From the NCBI GenBank assembly GCA_903911805.1, contig CAIWET010000077.1:1-6169 (forward strand): a stretch of DNA of 6,169 nucleotides. Direction: 5' to 3'. Position 1 is the first letter of the stretch. Each line of letters starts with the position of its first letter. Both the position numbers and the translations under genes were made by a program. Below, piece after piece: positions 1-6,142 of this stretch. The DNA is from an uncultured Ignavibacteria bacterium (lineage in GTDB: Bacteria > Bacteroidota > Ignavibacteria > Kapaibacteriales > UBA2268). The notes under the pieces were generated by a model. The model was not told the DNA's origin. It searched no databases and worked only from the letters and a program-made list of their open reading frames with translations.

Positions 1-25
1 GGGGTTTGCGGTGGGGCGAGTCGAG
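1..25 (+). repeat. 25-bp G-rich direct repeat, left copy (cut by the window edge)
   Basis: This is identical to 217-241 except for C in place of G at position 9. The right copy is preceded by a GC-rich inverted repeat; whether the left one is too cannot be seen because the window starts here. Confidence 0.9.
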
Positions 26-44
26 GTCGTTATTTTAAACCTAG

Positions 45-65
45 ATGCCGCATCAAGTGCGGCAT
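45..65. repeat. Perfect 8-bp palindrome, REP-like
   Basis: ATGCCGCA (45-52) and TGCGGCAT (58-65) flank the 5-nt loop TCAAG, with GAC directly after. It has no T-run, so it is not a terminator. It resembles dispersed intergenic palindromes I recall from Bacteroidota genomes (minus-strand form GTCATGC...GCATCTA); that likeness is from memory. Confidence 0.7.
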
Positions 66-88
66 GACATACGAAAATATTGAACCAG

Positions 89-109
89 ATTCTTCGCTAT
101 GCTCAGAAT
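89..109. repeat. Imperfect palindrome, REP-like
   Basis: ATTCT (89-93) pairs with AGAAT (105-109). On the minus strand an inner GC/GC pair is separated from the outer stem by a GA/GA internal loop, with ATA at the tip. It is followed by GACGGCA, similar to the GGCATGACA context after the palindrome at 45-65. It resembles the common intergenic repeat containing ATTCTGAGC...GCGAAGAAT, again from memory. Confidence 0.55.
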
Positions 110-117
110 GACGGCAT

Positions 118-145
118 AAAAAAAAGACAGGTCTTAGACCTGTCT
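118..145 (-). terminator. Intrinsic terminator downstream of the PLP-enzyme gene
   Basis: Arms AGACAGGTCT (125-134) and AGACCTGTCT (136-145) form a perfect inverted repeat; as a hairpin this gives at least a 7-bp stem with a 7-nt loop. On the minus strand it runs straight into eight T (125-118), a textbook Rho-independent terminator. It lies about 118 bp past the stop codon at 263, so the transcript would have a long 3' tail containing two further hairpins. The right flank (CTCTAC) suggests the stem derives from a dispersed palindrome. Confidence 0.75.
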
Positions 146-165
146 CTACAAATAAAAATATTTTT

Positions 166-185
166 CACAGACAGGAATGTCTGTG
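166..185. repeat. Perfect 8-bp palindrome with GGAA loop
   Basis: CACAGACA (166-173) and TGTCTGTG (178-185) pair perfectly around GGAA. Neither strand has a clean T-run right after the stem (minus strand continues AAAAATATTTTTATTT), so it is not a standard terminator. It shares AGACAGG with the terminator stem 44 bp away, and both are followed by CTAC on the right, which suggests related repeat elements. Confidence 0.75.
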
Positions 186-199
186 CTACTTCTTTAAGT

Positions 200-219
200 C
201 CCTCCCTTCAAGGGGAGGG
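200..219. repeat. Imperfect GC-rich inverted repeat, part of a G-rich repeat unit
   Basis: CCCTCCCTT (200-208) pairs with AAGGGGAGGG (210-219), with one unpaired base and almost no loop in the linear repeat, so the real hairpin would open a few pairs at the centre. It is GC-rich in an AT-rich setting and merges on the right into the 25-bp G-rich direct repeat. Confidence 0.7.
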
Positions 220-232
220 GTTTGGGGTGGGG
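212..232 (+). other. Canonical G-quadruplex motif
   Basis: Four GGGG tracts at 212-215, 217-220, 224-227 and 229-232 are separated by loops of 1, 3 and 1 nt. Short loops and four-base tracts are the features known to give very stable quadruplexes. The G-rich strand is the template for the minus-strand gene, so the 3' tail of its RNA would be C-rich. Folding in the cell is inferred, not shown, and would compete with the hairpin at 200-219. Confidence 0.8.
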
Positions 233-241
233 CGAGTCGAG
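217..241 (+). repeat. 25-bp G-rich direct repeat, right copy
   Basis: GGGGTTTGGGGTGGGG followed by CGAGTCGAG matches the sequence at 1-25 in 24 of 25 positions. The two copies start 216 bp apart and bracket the other small palindromes. The strand is arbitrary. Confidence 0.9.
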
Positions 242-262
242 ATTGCTTTTTTATAAAATAAA

Positions 263-1462
263 TTATAAAATATTACAAGCTATCAAGCATTTTTTCATTT
301 TATCAAAACTTCTGCCAATGTTATTGTCAAGTCCGACTGATAATCTTACTAATCCAGCTGTCATTCCCATTTCTTCTTGTTCTTCTTTCGGTATTTCTGA
401 GGAAGTACTTGTTCCTGGCGAGCTGAAAAGTGTTTTATAAAATCCTAAACTTACTGCAAAATATCCTATTAATTCTTGCTGCATCATCATCATTAATTGA
501 TTTGCTTTTTCTTCGGTTTTTACGTCAAATGTAATCATTCCACCATAACCAAATTCAGAATTATACATAGAATTAAACAACTCGTGTTGAGGATGTGACT
601 GCAAACCTGGATAAAATACTTTTAAACCTAATTTTTCGAGGTTTTCAGCTACATATTGGCCGTTTTTAGAGTGTTGTTTCATTCTGATGTGTAAAGTGTG
701 CAAATTCTTTAGAACACTTGCAGAGCGAACGGAATCCATTACTGGGCCTAAAAGCATTGCAGCGCCGCTGCTAACGTCTTTTAAGCTTGAAATAAATGGT
801 TTTGGTCCACAAATACAACCTGCAACTGTATCGCTTGCGCCATTGATAAATTTAGTTAAACTATGAATAACTAAATGAGCGCCTAATTCAGTTGGATTGA
901 TGATTAATGGAGAAAAAGTATTATCAACAATTAGAATTAAATTATGGTCATCGGCGATTTTTCTTAATTCTCTGATGTCGGCAATTTCCATTAATGGATT
1001 TGAAATTGTTTCGCAATAAATAATTTTTGTATTGCTTGTTATTTTACTTTTAATTTCATCAATTTTTGTAATATTTACAAAATGAGTATTGATATTAAAT
1101 TTTGGTAAGAAATTTTTCATTAAAGCATAAGAACCGCCGTAAATTGTTCTGCTCGAAATGATTTCATCTCCTGCACTGCAAATCTCAAGTATTGCACAGC
1201 TGATAGCAGCCATACCTGATGCAGTTACTTGGGCATATTCTGTACCTTCTAAATGTGCCAATGCTTTAGCTAAATAATCGTTAGAAGGATTTAAATGTCT
1301 GGAGTATAAAAAGCAGCCTTCAATCTCTTGCTCAAAGAGAGCAGACATCTTTTCAGCTGACATAAATGTAAAAGTAGAACTATCCGATATTGAAGGATTA
1401 ACTTCACCAAATTCACCAAAAACCAGATAATCTTGTATATTATCTGCTGGATTTAATACCAT
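263..1462 (-). CDS. PLP-dependent Cys/Met metabolism (trans-sulfuration) family enzyme
   Basis: This 399-residue fold-type I PLP enzyme belongs to the family of cystathionine gamma-synthase, cystathionine beta/gamma-lyase, methionine gamma-lyase and O-acetylhomoserine sulfhydrylase. It shows YSRHLNPS (53-60, phosphate contacts from the neighbouring subunit), ASGMAAIS (81-88), Y108 stacking on PLP, D180 in IVDNTF pairing with the pyridine nitrogen, the Schiff-base lysine K204 in HSLTK, and R373 in GLVRLSVGLD for the substrate carboxylate. The length is usual for the family. The cysteine characteristic of methionine gamma-lyase (YGCT) is glycine here (YGGSY, 108-112), so that activity is less likely, but the exact reaction cannot be set from motifs. 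There is a run of four methionines (324-327) encoded by ATG repeats. The start at 1462 is supported by GAGG five bases upstream. It may be read from the upstream unit or from a weak promoter in the 91-bp gap. Confidence 0.93.
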   Translation of the reverse strand: MVLNPADNIQDYLVFGEFGEVNPSISDSSTFTFMSAEKMSALFEQEIEGCFLYSRHLNPSNDYLAKALAHLEGTEYAQVTASGMAAISCAILEICSAGDEIISSRTIYGGSYALMKNFLPKFNINTHFVNITKIDEIKSKITSNTKIIYCETISNPLMEIADIRELRKIADDHNLILIVDNTFSPLIINPTELGAHLVIHSLTKFINGASDTVAGCICGPKPFISSLKDVSSGAAMLLGPVMDSVRSASVLKNLHTLHIRMKQHSKNGQYVAENLEKLGLKVFYPGLQSHPQHELFNSMYNSEFGYGGMITFDVKTEEKANQLMMMMQQELIGYFAVSLGFYKTLFSSPGTSTSSEIPKEEQEEMGMTAGLVRLSVGLDNNIGRSFDKMKKCLIACNIL

Positions 1463-1553
1463 ATAAACCTCAAAATTTTTAAATTACAAATTTCACAAGA
1501 TGCAAATTAAGAAATTTTCAGTTCAGAATATTAATTATATTTTTCTAAATATA
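1463..1553 (-). promoter_or_regulatory. AT-rich gap ahead of the PLP-enzyme gene, possible weak promoter
   Basis: This 91-bp gap has no convincing terminator on the minus strand. A poor Bacteroidota-like pair is present: TTTG at 1506-1503 and TAATTTAA at 1486-1479, with only 16 nt between and a degenerate -7 box. GAGG at 1471-1468 is a plausible ribosome binding site. I consider the promoter doubtful; the site is listed because this is the only place an internal start could lie. Confidence 0.25.
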
Positions 1554-2177
1554 TTATCTTGTTGCAATTGGTAAAACTACGAAAATTACTGCATCCCAGA
1601 TTGCATGCGAGATTAATCCAGGAATTACTGATTTATATTTTTTGAACATCCAGCCCCAAAATATTCCACAAATTAATGCTGCCATAAATAACATAAAATT
1701 AAATGCCCAAATATGTACAATCGCATAAATCGCTGTGGTGATTATAAATCCTTTTGTTTCTCCATATTCTAATTGAAGATTATGTTGAGCAAATCCACGC
1801 CAAAATATTTCTTCGGCTGGTCCAATCCACAAAAGGAGTGCGGCACCTATAAAGATTTTATCTGCTTGAGTTTTTGTTGCATAAATGTTTTCAATTTGAT
1901 GATTTGCAAAATTGAAAAGCATGTTTGAGAAATAATTTCCTGCATAGAATGTTAAATAAAGAATTGCTGCAGCTATAACTCCAATATAAATCCATTTTGT
2001 TTCAAATTTATATACATCCTTGAGTTGATTTCTGCCCTTTACAAAGCTATAAATATTTAAGCTGGTTGTTGCTAAAAGCATCATTACCCAAAAATTAAAT
2101 AAATCTTTTGTCCAAGGTGAAAACATCAAGAACCAAAAGATAGCTGCAATTATAAATCCTGGTATTACTTTTTTCAT
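1554..2177 (-). CDS. CPBP-family intramembrane metalloprotease-like protein
   Basis: This hydrophobic protein of 207 residues has about six or seven membrane segments. The C-terminal half carries the CPBP (Abi/CAAX protease-like) signature: EExxxR at 122-127 (PAEEIFWRGF), a helix ending in YAIVH with His155, and SHAIWD with His191 and Asp195. These are the glutamates and histidines expected to form the metal-binding active site of Rce1-like glutamate proteases, so it may be an active intramembrane peptidase. Bacterial members have been linked to bacteriocin immunity, prenyl-protein processing and other roles, so the substrate cannot be named. It starts inside the stop codon of the MenA-like gene (ATGA overlap), has no Shine-Dalgarno, and is probably translated by coupling. 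No clear terminator follows; the downstream gene begins 91 bp later. Confidence 0.85.
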   Translation of the reverse strand: MKKVIPGFIIAAIFWFLMFSPWTKDLFNFWVMMLLATTSLNIYSFVKGRNQLKDVYKFETKWIYIGVIAAAILYLTFYAGNYFSNMLFNFANHQIENIYATKTQADKIFIGAALLLWIGPAEEIFWRGFAQHNLQLEYGETKGFIITTAIYAIVHIWAFNFMLFMAALICGIFWGWMFKKYKSVIPGLISHAIWDAVIFVVLPIATR

Positions 2178-3097
2178 TTTACAAAATATCCAATCAAGAT
2201 GCTTATACTTAATAATAAACCAAAAATCATATGCAATTGAGCAGTCATAATGTCTAACATTGCAATTTCTTTTGGATTTTCTACGTCAGCTTTGCCGATT
2301 AATTTTAAATTTTTCATTGCTATCGGGAAACTCACTAAAACAAGTAGTGACCAAATTGGTAATAATTTCATTGCAATGAAAATGCCAACAGCTAAATAAG
2401 CTCCAACTAATAAAAATCTATAATATAATTTTGAAGAATTAACACCAATTACGCTGGCAAATGTTTTTACGTTTGCTTCGCCATCGTGTTTGATGTCTCT
2501 AGTGTTATTTGCATGTAAAATTGCAGTTACTAAAAATCCAATTGGAATTGATACTACTGCTATTTCTTTTACTAATTCATAAGAACCAGTTAAAGCGTAA
2601 AATGTTCCAAATATCATTAATGGACCAAAGAAAATAAAGATATGTAAATCTCCAAGGGCTTTGTATTTTAATGTTGAGTAAAAATATGAACCCAACATAC
2701 CAAATAATCCAATCACAAGCATATCAATGCCACGATAATATGTTAGAATAATTCCAAAAATCAATAGAATTAATAATGATGTTATTCCACCCATTAATAC
2801 AGCTTTAGGTTGCATCAAACCATCAACTAAAACTCTGCTTGAGCCAAATGTGTCTTTTCTATCAACATTGTGCTTAAAGTCAAAATATTCTGATAACAGA
2901 TTTCCAGACAATTGGAAAAATGGCGTTCCCAAAGCAATCAAAATCATCAAGCTCCAGTTAACTGGTCCATTGTAAAATGCCAATGTAAACATTGCTCCAA
3001 ATATAACAGGAATTAATGTTGCAGTTAATGAAAAAGGCCTAATTGCTTGCATCCAGAGGCTTACAGCAGACCTATCGTTTAAAGTTGAATTATTCAT
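2174..3097 (-). CDS. menA: UbiA-family prenyltransferase, probably MenA (1,4-dihydroxy-2-naphthoate polyprenyltransferase)
   Basis: This integral membrane protein of 307 residues has about eight or nine hydrophobic helices. UbiA enzymes attach a polyprenyl chain to an aromatic acceptor; MenA does this to 1,4-dihydroxy-2-naphthoate in menaquinone synthesis. The first Asp-rich motif is N66-LLSEYF-D73-FKHNV-D79, the second is NNTRDIKHD (197-205), and between them lies YKALGDLHIFIFFGP (145-159), which matches the GLGE...FFG segment typical of MenA. The first motif reads S-E where MenA usually has N-D, so the acceptor could differ. The start at 3097 is supported by GAGGA four bases upstream. It follows the quinone reductase by 39 bp and its TGA stop overlaps the next ATG. 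Family assignment is strong. The menA symbol is my best reading from motif style; other UbiA paralogues remain possible. Confidence 0.82.
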   Translation of the reverse strand: MNNSTLNDRSAVSLWMQAIRPFSLTATLIPVIFGAMFTLAFYNGPVNWSLMILIALGTPFFQLSGNLLSEYFDFKHNVDRKDTFGSSRVLVDGLMQPKAVLMGGITSLLILLIFGIILTYYRGIDMLVIGLFGMLGSYFYSTLKYKALGDLHIFIFFGPLMIFGTFYALTGSYELVKEIAVVSIPIGFLVTAILHANNTRDIKHDGEANVKTFASVIGVNSSKLYYRFLLVGAYLAVGIFIAMKLLPIWSLLVLVSFPIAMKNLKLIGKADVENPKEIAMLDIMTAQLHMIFGLLLSISILIGYFVK

Positions 3098-3136
3098 ATG
3101 ATCCTCAAAAAATATTTATTATTATTTCTTATCAAA

Positions 3137-3796
3137 TTAATATAATGGCTTAGCATCATTTAAATTATTTAAATGTAATTTATATCCTTCCAAATAACCA
3201 TTAAGTGTTGCTTCATCTGAAAGGTGAGCTCTCCAGGCAAGATATGGAGGTAATACCTGCATTCCGCAAAAATAGAGCAAACCGTGATGAATTGGTTCTA
3301 ATAGCATATTAATATCGCCGTGTTCTCCACCAACAGAATATGCAGAATTGCTGCCACCAGTACTGATACAGCACATTACTTTTTTATCTTTAAAAGCACC
3401 AGTTTCATATTTTTTATTTCCTGGATGATAAGCAAAACCAAAAGCCATAACTCTATCGAACCAACCTTTTAAAATTGCTGGCATTGAAGTCCACCATAAT
3501 GGGAAATTCAAAATGATTAAATCTGCTGTCACTAAAGCATCCATTTCAGCTTTCAAATCTTCAGAAAATGAATTATTGATATGAGCATTCATCTGCTCTT
3601 TCATATAATTGAAGTATTCATTGTTGCTGATATTCTGAAAATCGCGTTGGTCACCTACGGGATTAAAGTTCATTGCATATAAATCTTTTAAAACCACTTC
3701 ATCGCCATTTTTAGAAAAATGTTCAACTGCAACATCTTTTAAAGCTGATGAGAATGATTTTGGCTCAGGGTGAGCGTGTAATATTAATATATTCAT
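3137..3796 (-). CDS. NQO1-like NAD(P)H:quinone oxidoreductase (flavodoxin-like fold)
   Basis: This 219-residue protein is predicted to be a soluble flavoprotein that reduces quinones by two electrons using NAD(P)H. It has the family N-terminus (strand MNILILHAHP, then SFSSAL, flavin phosphate contact), the FPLWW-x-MPAILKGWFDRV block at 98-116, STGGS at 145-149 and the HGDIN...LLEPIHHGLLYFCG segment at 159-178. Tyr153 and His159 are spaced as the NQO1 catalytic Tyr155/His161 pair, and the C-terminus (DAKPLY) resembles the DETPLY segment of mammalian NQO1. The long C-terminal extension of NQO1 is absent, as in many bacterial members. ATG start at 3796 with a weak AGG upstream. It is probably first in a unit with the MenA-like gene 39 bp downstream. 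The family is secure. The physiological acceptor is unknown, and related KefF/MdaB-type proteins have other roles. Confidence 0.92.
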   Translation of the reverse strand: MNILILHAHPEPKSFSSALKDVAVEHFSKNGDEVVLKDLYAMNFNPVGDQRDFQNISNNEYFNYMKEQMNAHINNSFSEDLKAEMDALVTADLIILNFPLWWTSMPAILKGWFDRVMAFGFAYHPGNKKYETGAFKDKKVMCCISTGGSNSAYSVGGEHGDINMLLEPIHHGLLYFCGMQVLPPYLAWRAHLSDEATLNGYLEGYKLHLNNLNDAKPLY

Positions 3797-3817
3797 AATA
3801 GCCTAATTAAAATAATA

Positions 3818-3848
3818 CAAAATTATGAATATTTTAAATCTTGACAAA
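3818..3848 (-). promoter_or_regulatory. Bacteroidota-type promoter for the quinone-reductase operon
   Basis: On the minus strand TTTG (3848-3845) is followed by 19 nt and then TAATTTTG (3825-3818). This fits the established Bacteroidota consensus of TTTG (-33) and TAnnTTTG (-7). Transcription would begin about 3-6 nt downstream, near 3812-3815, giving a short leader of under 20 nt before the ATG at 3796. It lies between the pnp terminator and the next gene, where a promoter is expected. The match is by eye; no start-site data are available. Confidence 0.7.
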
Positions 3849-3895
3849 GTTAAAATTTAGTCTTTGCTAAGATTTGAGTGATTTTAGACTTATTT

Positions 3896-3928
3896 ATAAA
3901 AAAAGGCTGTCTTTTTTTAAGACAGCCT
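3896..3928 (-). terminator. Intrinsic terminator of pnp
   Basis: A perfect 10-bp inverted repeat (AGGCTGTCTT at 3904-3913, AAGACAGCCT at 3919-3928) encloses a 5-nt loop. Read on the minus strand, the stem is followed at once by a run of seven T. It begins 13 bp after the pnp stop codon. The other flank is also T-rich on the plus strand (CTTTTATT), so some bidirectional activity is possible, though no plus-strand gene leads into it. It should separate pnp from the quinone-reductase unit. Confidence 0.9.
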
Positions 3929-3940
3929 CTTTTATTGAAA

Positions 3941-6142
3941 TTAATCTTTAGGAGATGTTGATCTTTCGTGATGTCCGCGATCTTGATGTCCGCGATCATT
4001 ATTGCTGTGTTCCTGATTAGGAGTATGTTGTGGTCTTGGTAAAAGTACTTTACGGCTCAATTTGAATTTGCCGTCTGGAGTAACTTCCATCAATTTCACT
4101 TCAATTCTTTCGCCAACTGTCAAGAATTCAGATATTTTTTCAACTCTTTCGTGAGCAATCTGAGAAATATGAAGTAAACCTGTTTTCTTTGGTAATATTT
4201 CTACCATAGCTCCAAGTCCTTCTCTGATTTCTTTAATTAAGCCAACATAAATTTCGCCAGCTTCTGGTTTGCGAATTGAGAAGTTAATTCTTTCCATAGC
4301 TGCGTCTGCTGATTCTTGGCTAGTTGCAGCAATAGTTACTGTTCCATCATCTTCAATATTGATTTCAGCACCAGTATCTTTAACGATTGAACGAATATTT
4401 TCTCCACCTGAACCAATAACTGCACCAATTGTATCCTGAGGAATTTTCATTTTAGTAAATCTTGGTGCATAAGGTGATAATTCAGTATTAGGTGTTGAAA
4501 TTGTTTCATTCATAATACCTAAAATATGAAGTCTTCCTTCTTTTGCTTGGTGAAGAGCTGTTTTCATAATATCTATTGATAAGCCTTCAATTTTGATATC
4601 CATTTGGCAAGCTGTGATACCTTCGTAAGTTCCTGTAACTTTAAAGTCCATATCACCTAAGAAATCTTCATCACCCAAAATATCACTCAAAACTGCTACT
4701 TTGTTTTCTTCTAAAATTAAGCCCATTGCAATACCAGCAACTGGTTTAATCATTGGAACGCCTGCTTGGAATAATGCAAGTGAACCAGCACAAACAGTTG
4801 CCATTGATGAAGAACCATTTGATTCTAAAATATCGGAAACAATTCTAATTGTATAAGGGAAAACAGAGGAGTCAGGAGTCATAATTTTTAATGCTCTTTC
4901 AGCCAAATTACCGTGACCAACTTCTCTTCTGCTAACTCCTGTCATTCTACCAGTTTCACCAGTTGAATAAGGTGGGAAGTTATAATGCAATAAGAATTTA
5001 TTTGTATACATTGGTAATAAACCGTCAATCATTTGTTCGTCGTCTTTAGTACCTAAAGTAACTGTAGTTAATGATTGAGTTTCACCTCTTGTAAATAAAG
5101 CTGAGCCGTGAACTCTTGGTAATAAACCGATTTCGCAAGCGATTGGTCTGATTTGGCTAGTACTTCTACCATCAAGGCGAATACCATCATCCAAAATCAT
5201 TTCTCTCATTGCTTTTTTCTCTAATTTGCTAACGATTGTGCCAACAAATTTTTCAATATTTACATCTGCAAATTCTTCTTTTTCGCCAAATTCAGCTACT
5301 GCTGTTTCTTTAGCTTTAATTAAGATATTGTTGCGGAATTCATTTCTTTCTTCTTTTGTAGTAATTGTATAAACATATTTCTTTAAATCTTCAGAAATAG
5401 TAGTTTTTACAAATGCTAATAAATCTTCGTTAGGCTCAACGATTGTGTATGGTCTTTTAGGAACACCACAAAGAGCAACTAATTCTTTTTGAAGATTGTT
5501 TAAAACTTTAATATTTTCGTGAGCAAATTCTAATGCTTCTAAAAATTCTTCTTCAGAAATTTCTTTTGATTCGCCTTCAACCATTACGATTGATGTATCT
5601 GTTGCAGCAACAGTGAAATCAATAGTAGATTTTAATAATTGAGTAGGAGTAGGATCGATAACCAATTGGCCATCAACTTTACCAACTCTAACTTCAGAAA
5701 TTGGACCTGCAAAAGGAATATCAGAAATCATTAATGCTGCTGATGCTCCAACTGCTGCCAATGTATCTGAATTTACATCTGGTTCTGCAGAAAAAACTGT
5801 TGCAACGATTTGAGTATCAAATTTCCAGTTTTTTGTAATCATAGGTCTAATAGGTCTATCAATTAATCTAGCAGAAAGAATTTCTTTATCCGAAGGTCTG
5901 CCTTCTCTTTTGAGAAAACCACCTGGGATTTTTCCTGCTGATGCAGTTTTTTCTCTATATTCTACTTGTAACGGCAAAAAGTCGATATCTAACTTTTCTG
6001 TATTTGTTGCAACTGCTGTTACCAAAACCATTGTGTCTCCGCAAGAGACCATTACTGCACCACTTGCAAATTTTGCAAATCTGCCTGATTCTAAGGAGTA
6101 TTTTCTTCCATTAAAATCGATTGAAACTAATTGTTTAGCCAT
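3941..6142 (-). CDS. pnp: Polynucleotide phosphorylase (PNPase), complete
   Basis: PNPase degrades RNA 3'-to-5' using phosphate, releasing nucleoside diphosphates, as a cytoplasmic trimer and often within an RNA degradosome. The 733-residue product has the full family layout: first RNase PH domain (about 10-145, with the conserved GGFLKREGRPSDKE segment at 74-87), an all-helical linker (about 170-320), second RNase PH domain (about 325-545), KH domain (about 563-623, GxxG loop as GSGG at 577-580) and S1 domain (about 628-698). The phosphate-site serines (444-446 in SNGSSSM) and the catalytic aspartate pair (D491 and D497 in GDEDFLGDMD) are present. I start at the ATG at 6142. An in-frame TTG at 6163 would add seven residues, but the family normally begins just before the first strand. 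No clear Shine-Dalgarno is seen. A polar His/Arg-rich tail (about 703-733) follows S1. The promoter and any upstream gene lie outside the window. Identity is very secure. Confidence 0.98.
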   Translation of the reverse strand: MAKQLVSIDFNGRKYSLESGRFAKFASGAVMVSCGDTMVLVTAVATNTEKLDIDFLPLQVEYREKTASAGKIPGGFLKREGRPSDKEILSARLIDRPIRPMITKNWKFDTQIVATVFSAEPDVNSDTLAAVGASAALMISDIPFAGPISEVRVGKVDGQLVIDPTPTQLLKSTIDFTVAATDTSIVMVEGESKEISEEEFLEALEFAHENIKVLNNLQKELVALCGVPKRPYTIVEPNEDLLAFVKTTISEDLKKYVYTITTKEERNEFRNNILIKAKETAVAEFGEKEEFADVNIEKFVGTIVSKLEKKAMREMILDDGIRLDGRSTSQIRPIACEIGLLPRVHGSALFTRGETQSLTTVTLGTKDDEQMIDGLLPMYTNKFLLHYNFPPYSTGETGRMTGVSRREVGHGNLAERALKIMTPDSSVFPYTIRIVSDILESNGSSSMATVCAGSLALFQAGVPMIKPVAGIAMGLILEENKVAVLSDILGDEDFLGDMDFKVTGTYEGITACQMDIKIEGLSIDIMKTALHQAKEGRLHILGIMNETISTPNTELSPYAPRFTKMKIPQDTIGAVIGSGGENIRSIVKDTGAEINIEDDGTVTIAATSQESADAAMERINFSIRKPEAGEIYVGLIKEIREGLGAMVEILPKKTGLLHISQIAHERVEKISEFLTVGERIEVKLMEVTPDGKFKLSRKVLLPRPQHTPNQEHSNNDRGHQDRGHHERSTSPKD
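3969..3997 (-). repeat. 15-bp-period direct repeat in the pnp 3' end
   Basis: The 14-mer TGATGTCCGCGATC occurs at 3969-3982 and again at 3984-3997, in phase with the reading frame. On the coding strand it encodes a repeated Asp-Arg-Gly-His unit in the disordered tail of PNPase. It looks like a small in-frame duplication. A third, degenerate unit (HERS) may precede the stop. Confidence 0.8.

Noticed and set aside
1..241. Repeats as a possible CRISPR array
   Set aside because: Only one pair of 25-bp copies, 216 bp apart, with other palindromes between. There are no regular spacers or cas genes.
1..241. Direct repeats as ends of an insertion sequence or MITE
   Set aside because: The 25-bp copies are direct, not inverted, there is no transposase, and target-site duplication cannot be judged because the left copy touches the window edge.
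222..440. Plus-strand open reading frame of 72 codons
   Set aside because: It overlaps the 3' end of the well-supported PLP-enzyme gene in antisense, starts in the G-rich repeat and has no recognisable protein features.
478..495. CAT/ATG trinucleotide run in the PLP-enzyme gene as a phase-variable repeat
   Set aside because: Only four units, coding for four methionines and in frame; a change would not shift the frame.
1463..1553. Terminator between the CPBP gene and the PLP-enzyme gene
   Set aside because: Only weak A/T-rich stems can be drawn, none with a GC-rich stem plus T-run.
3841..3873. Plus-strand TTGACA resembling a sigma70 -35 box
   Set aside because: No good -10 box lies at the right spacing (TTGCTA at 17 nt is poor) and the only thing downstream is the pnp gene in antisense.
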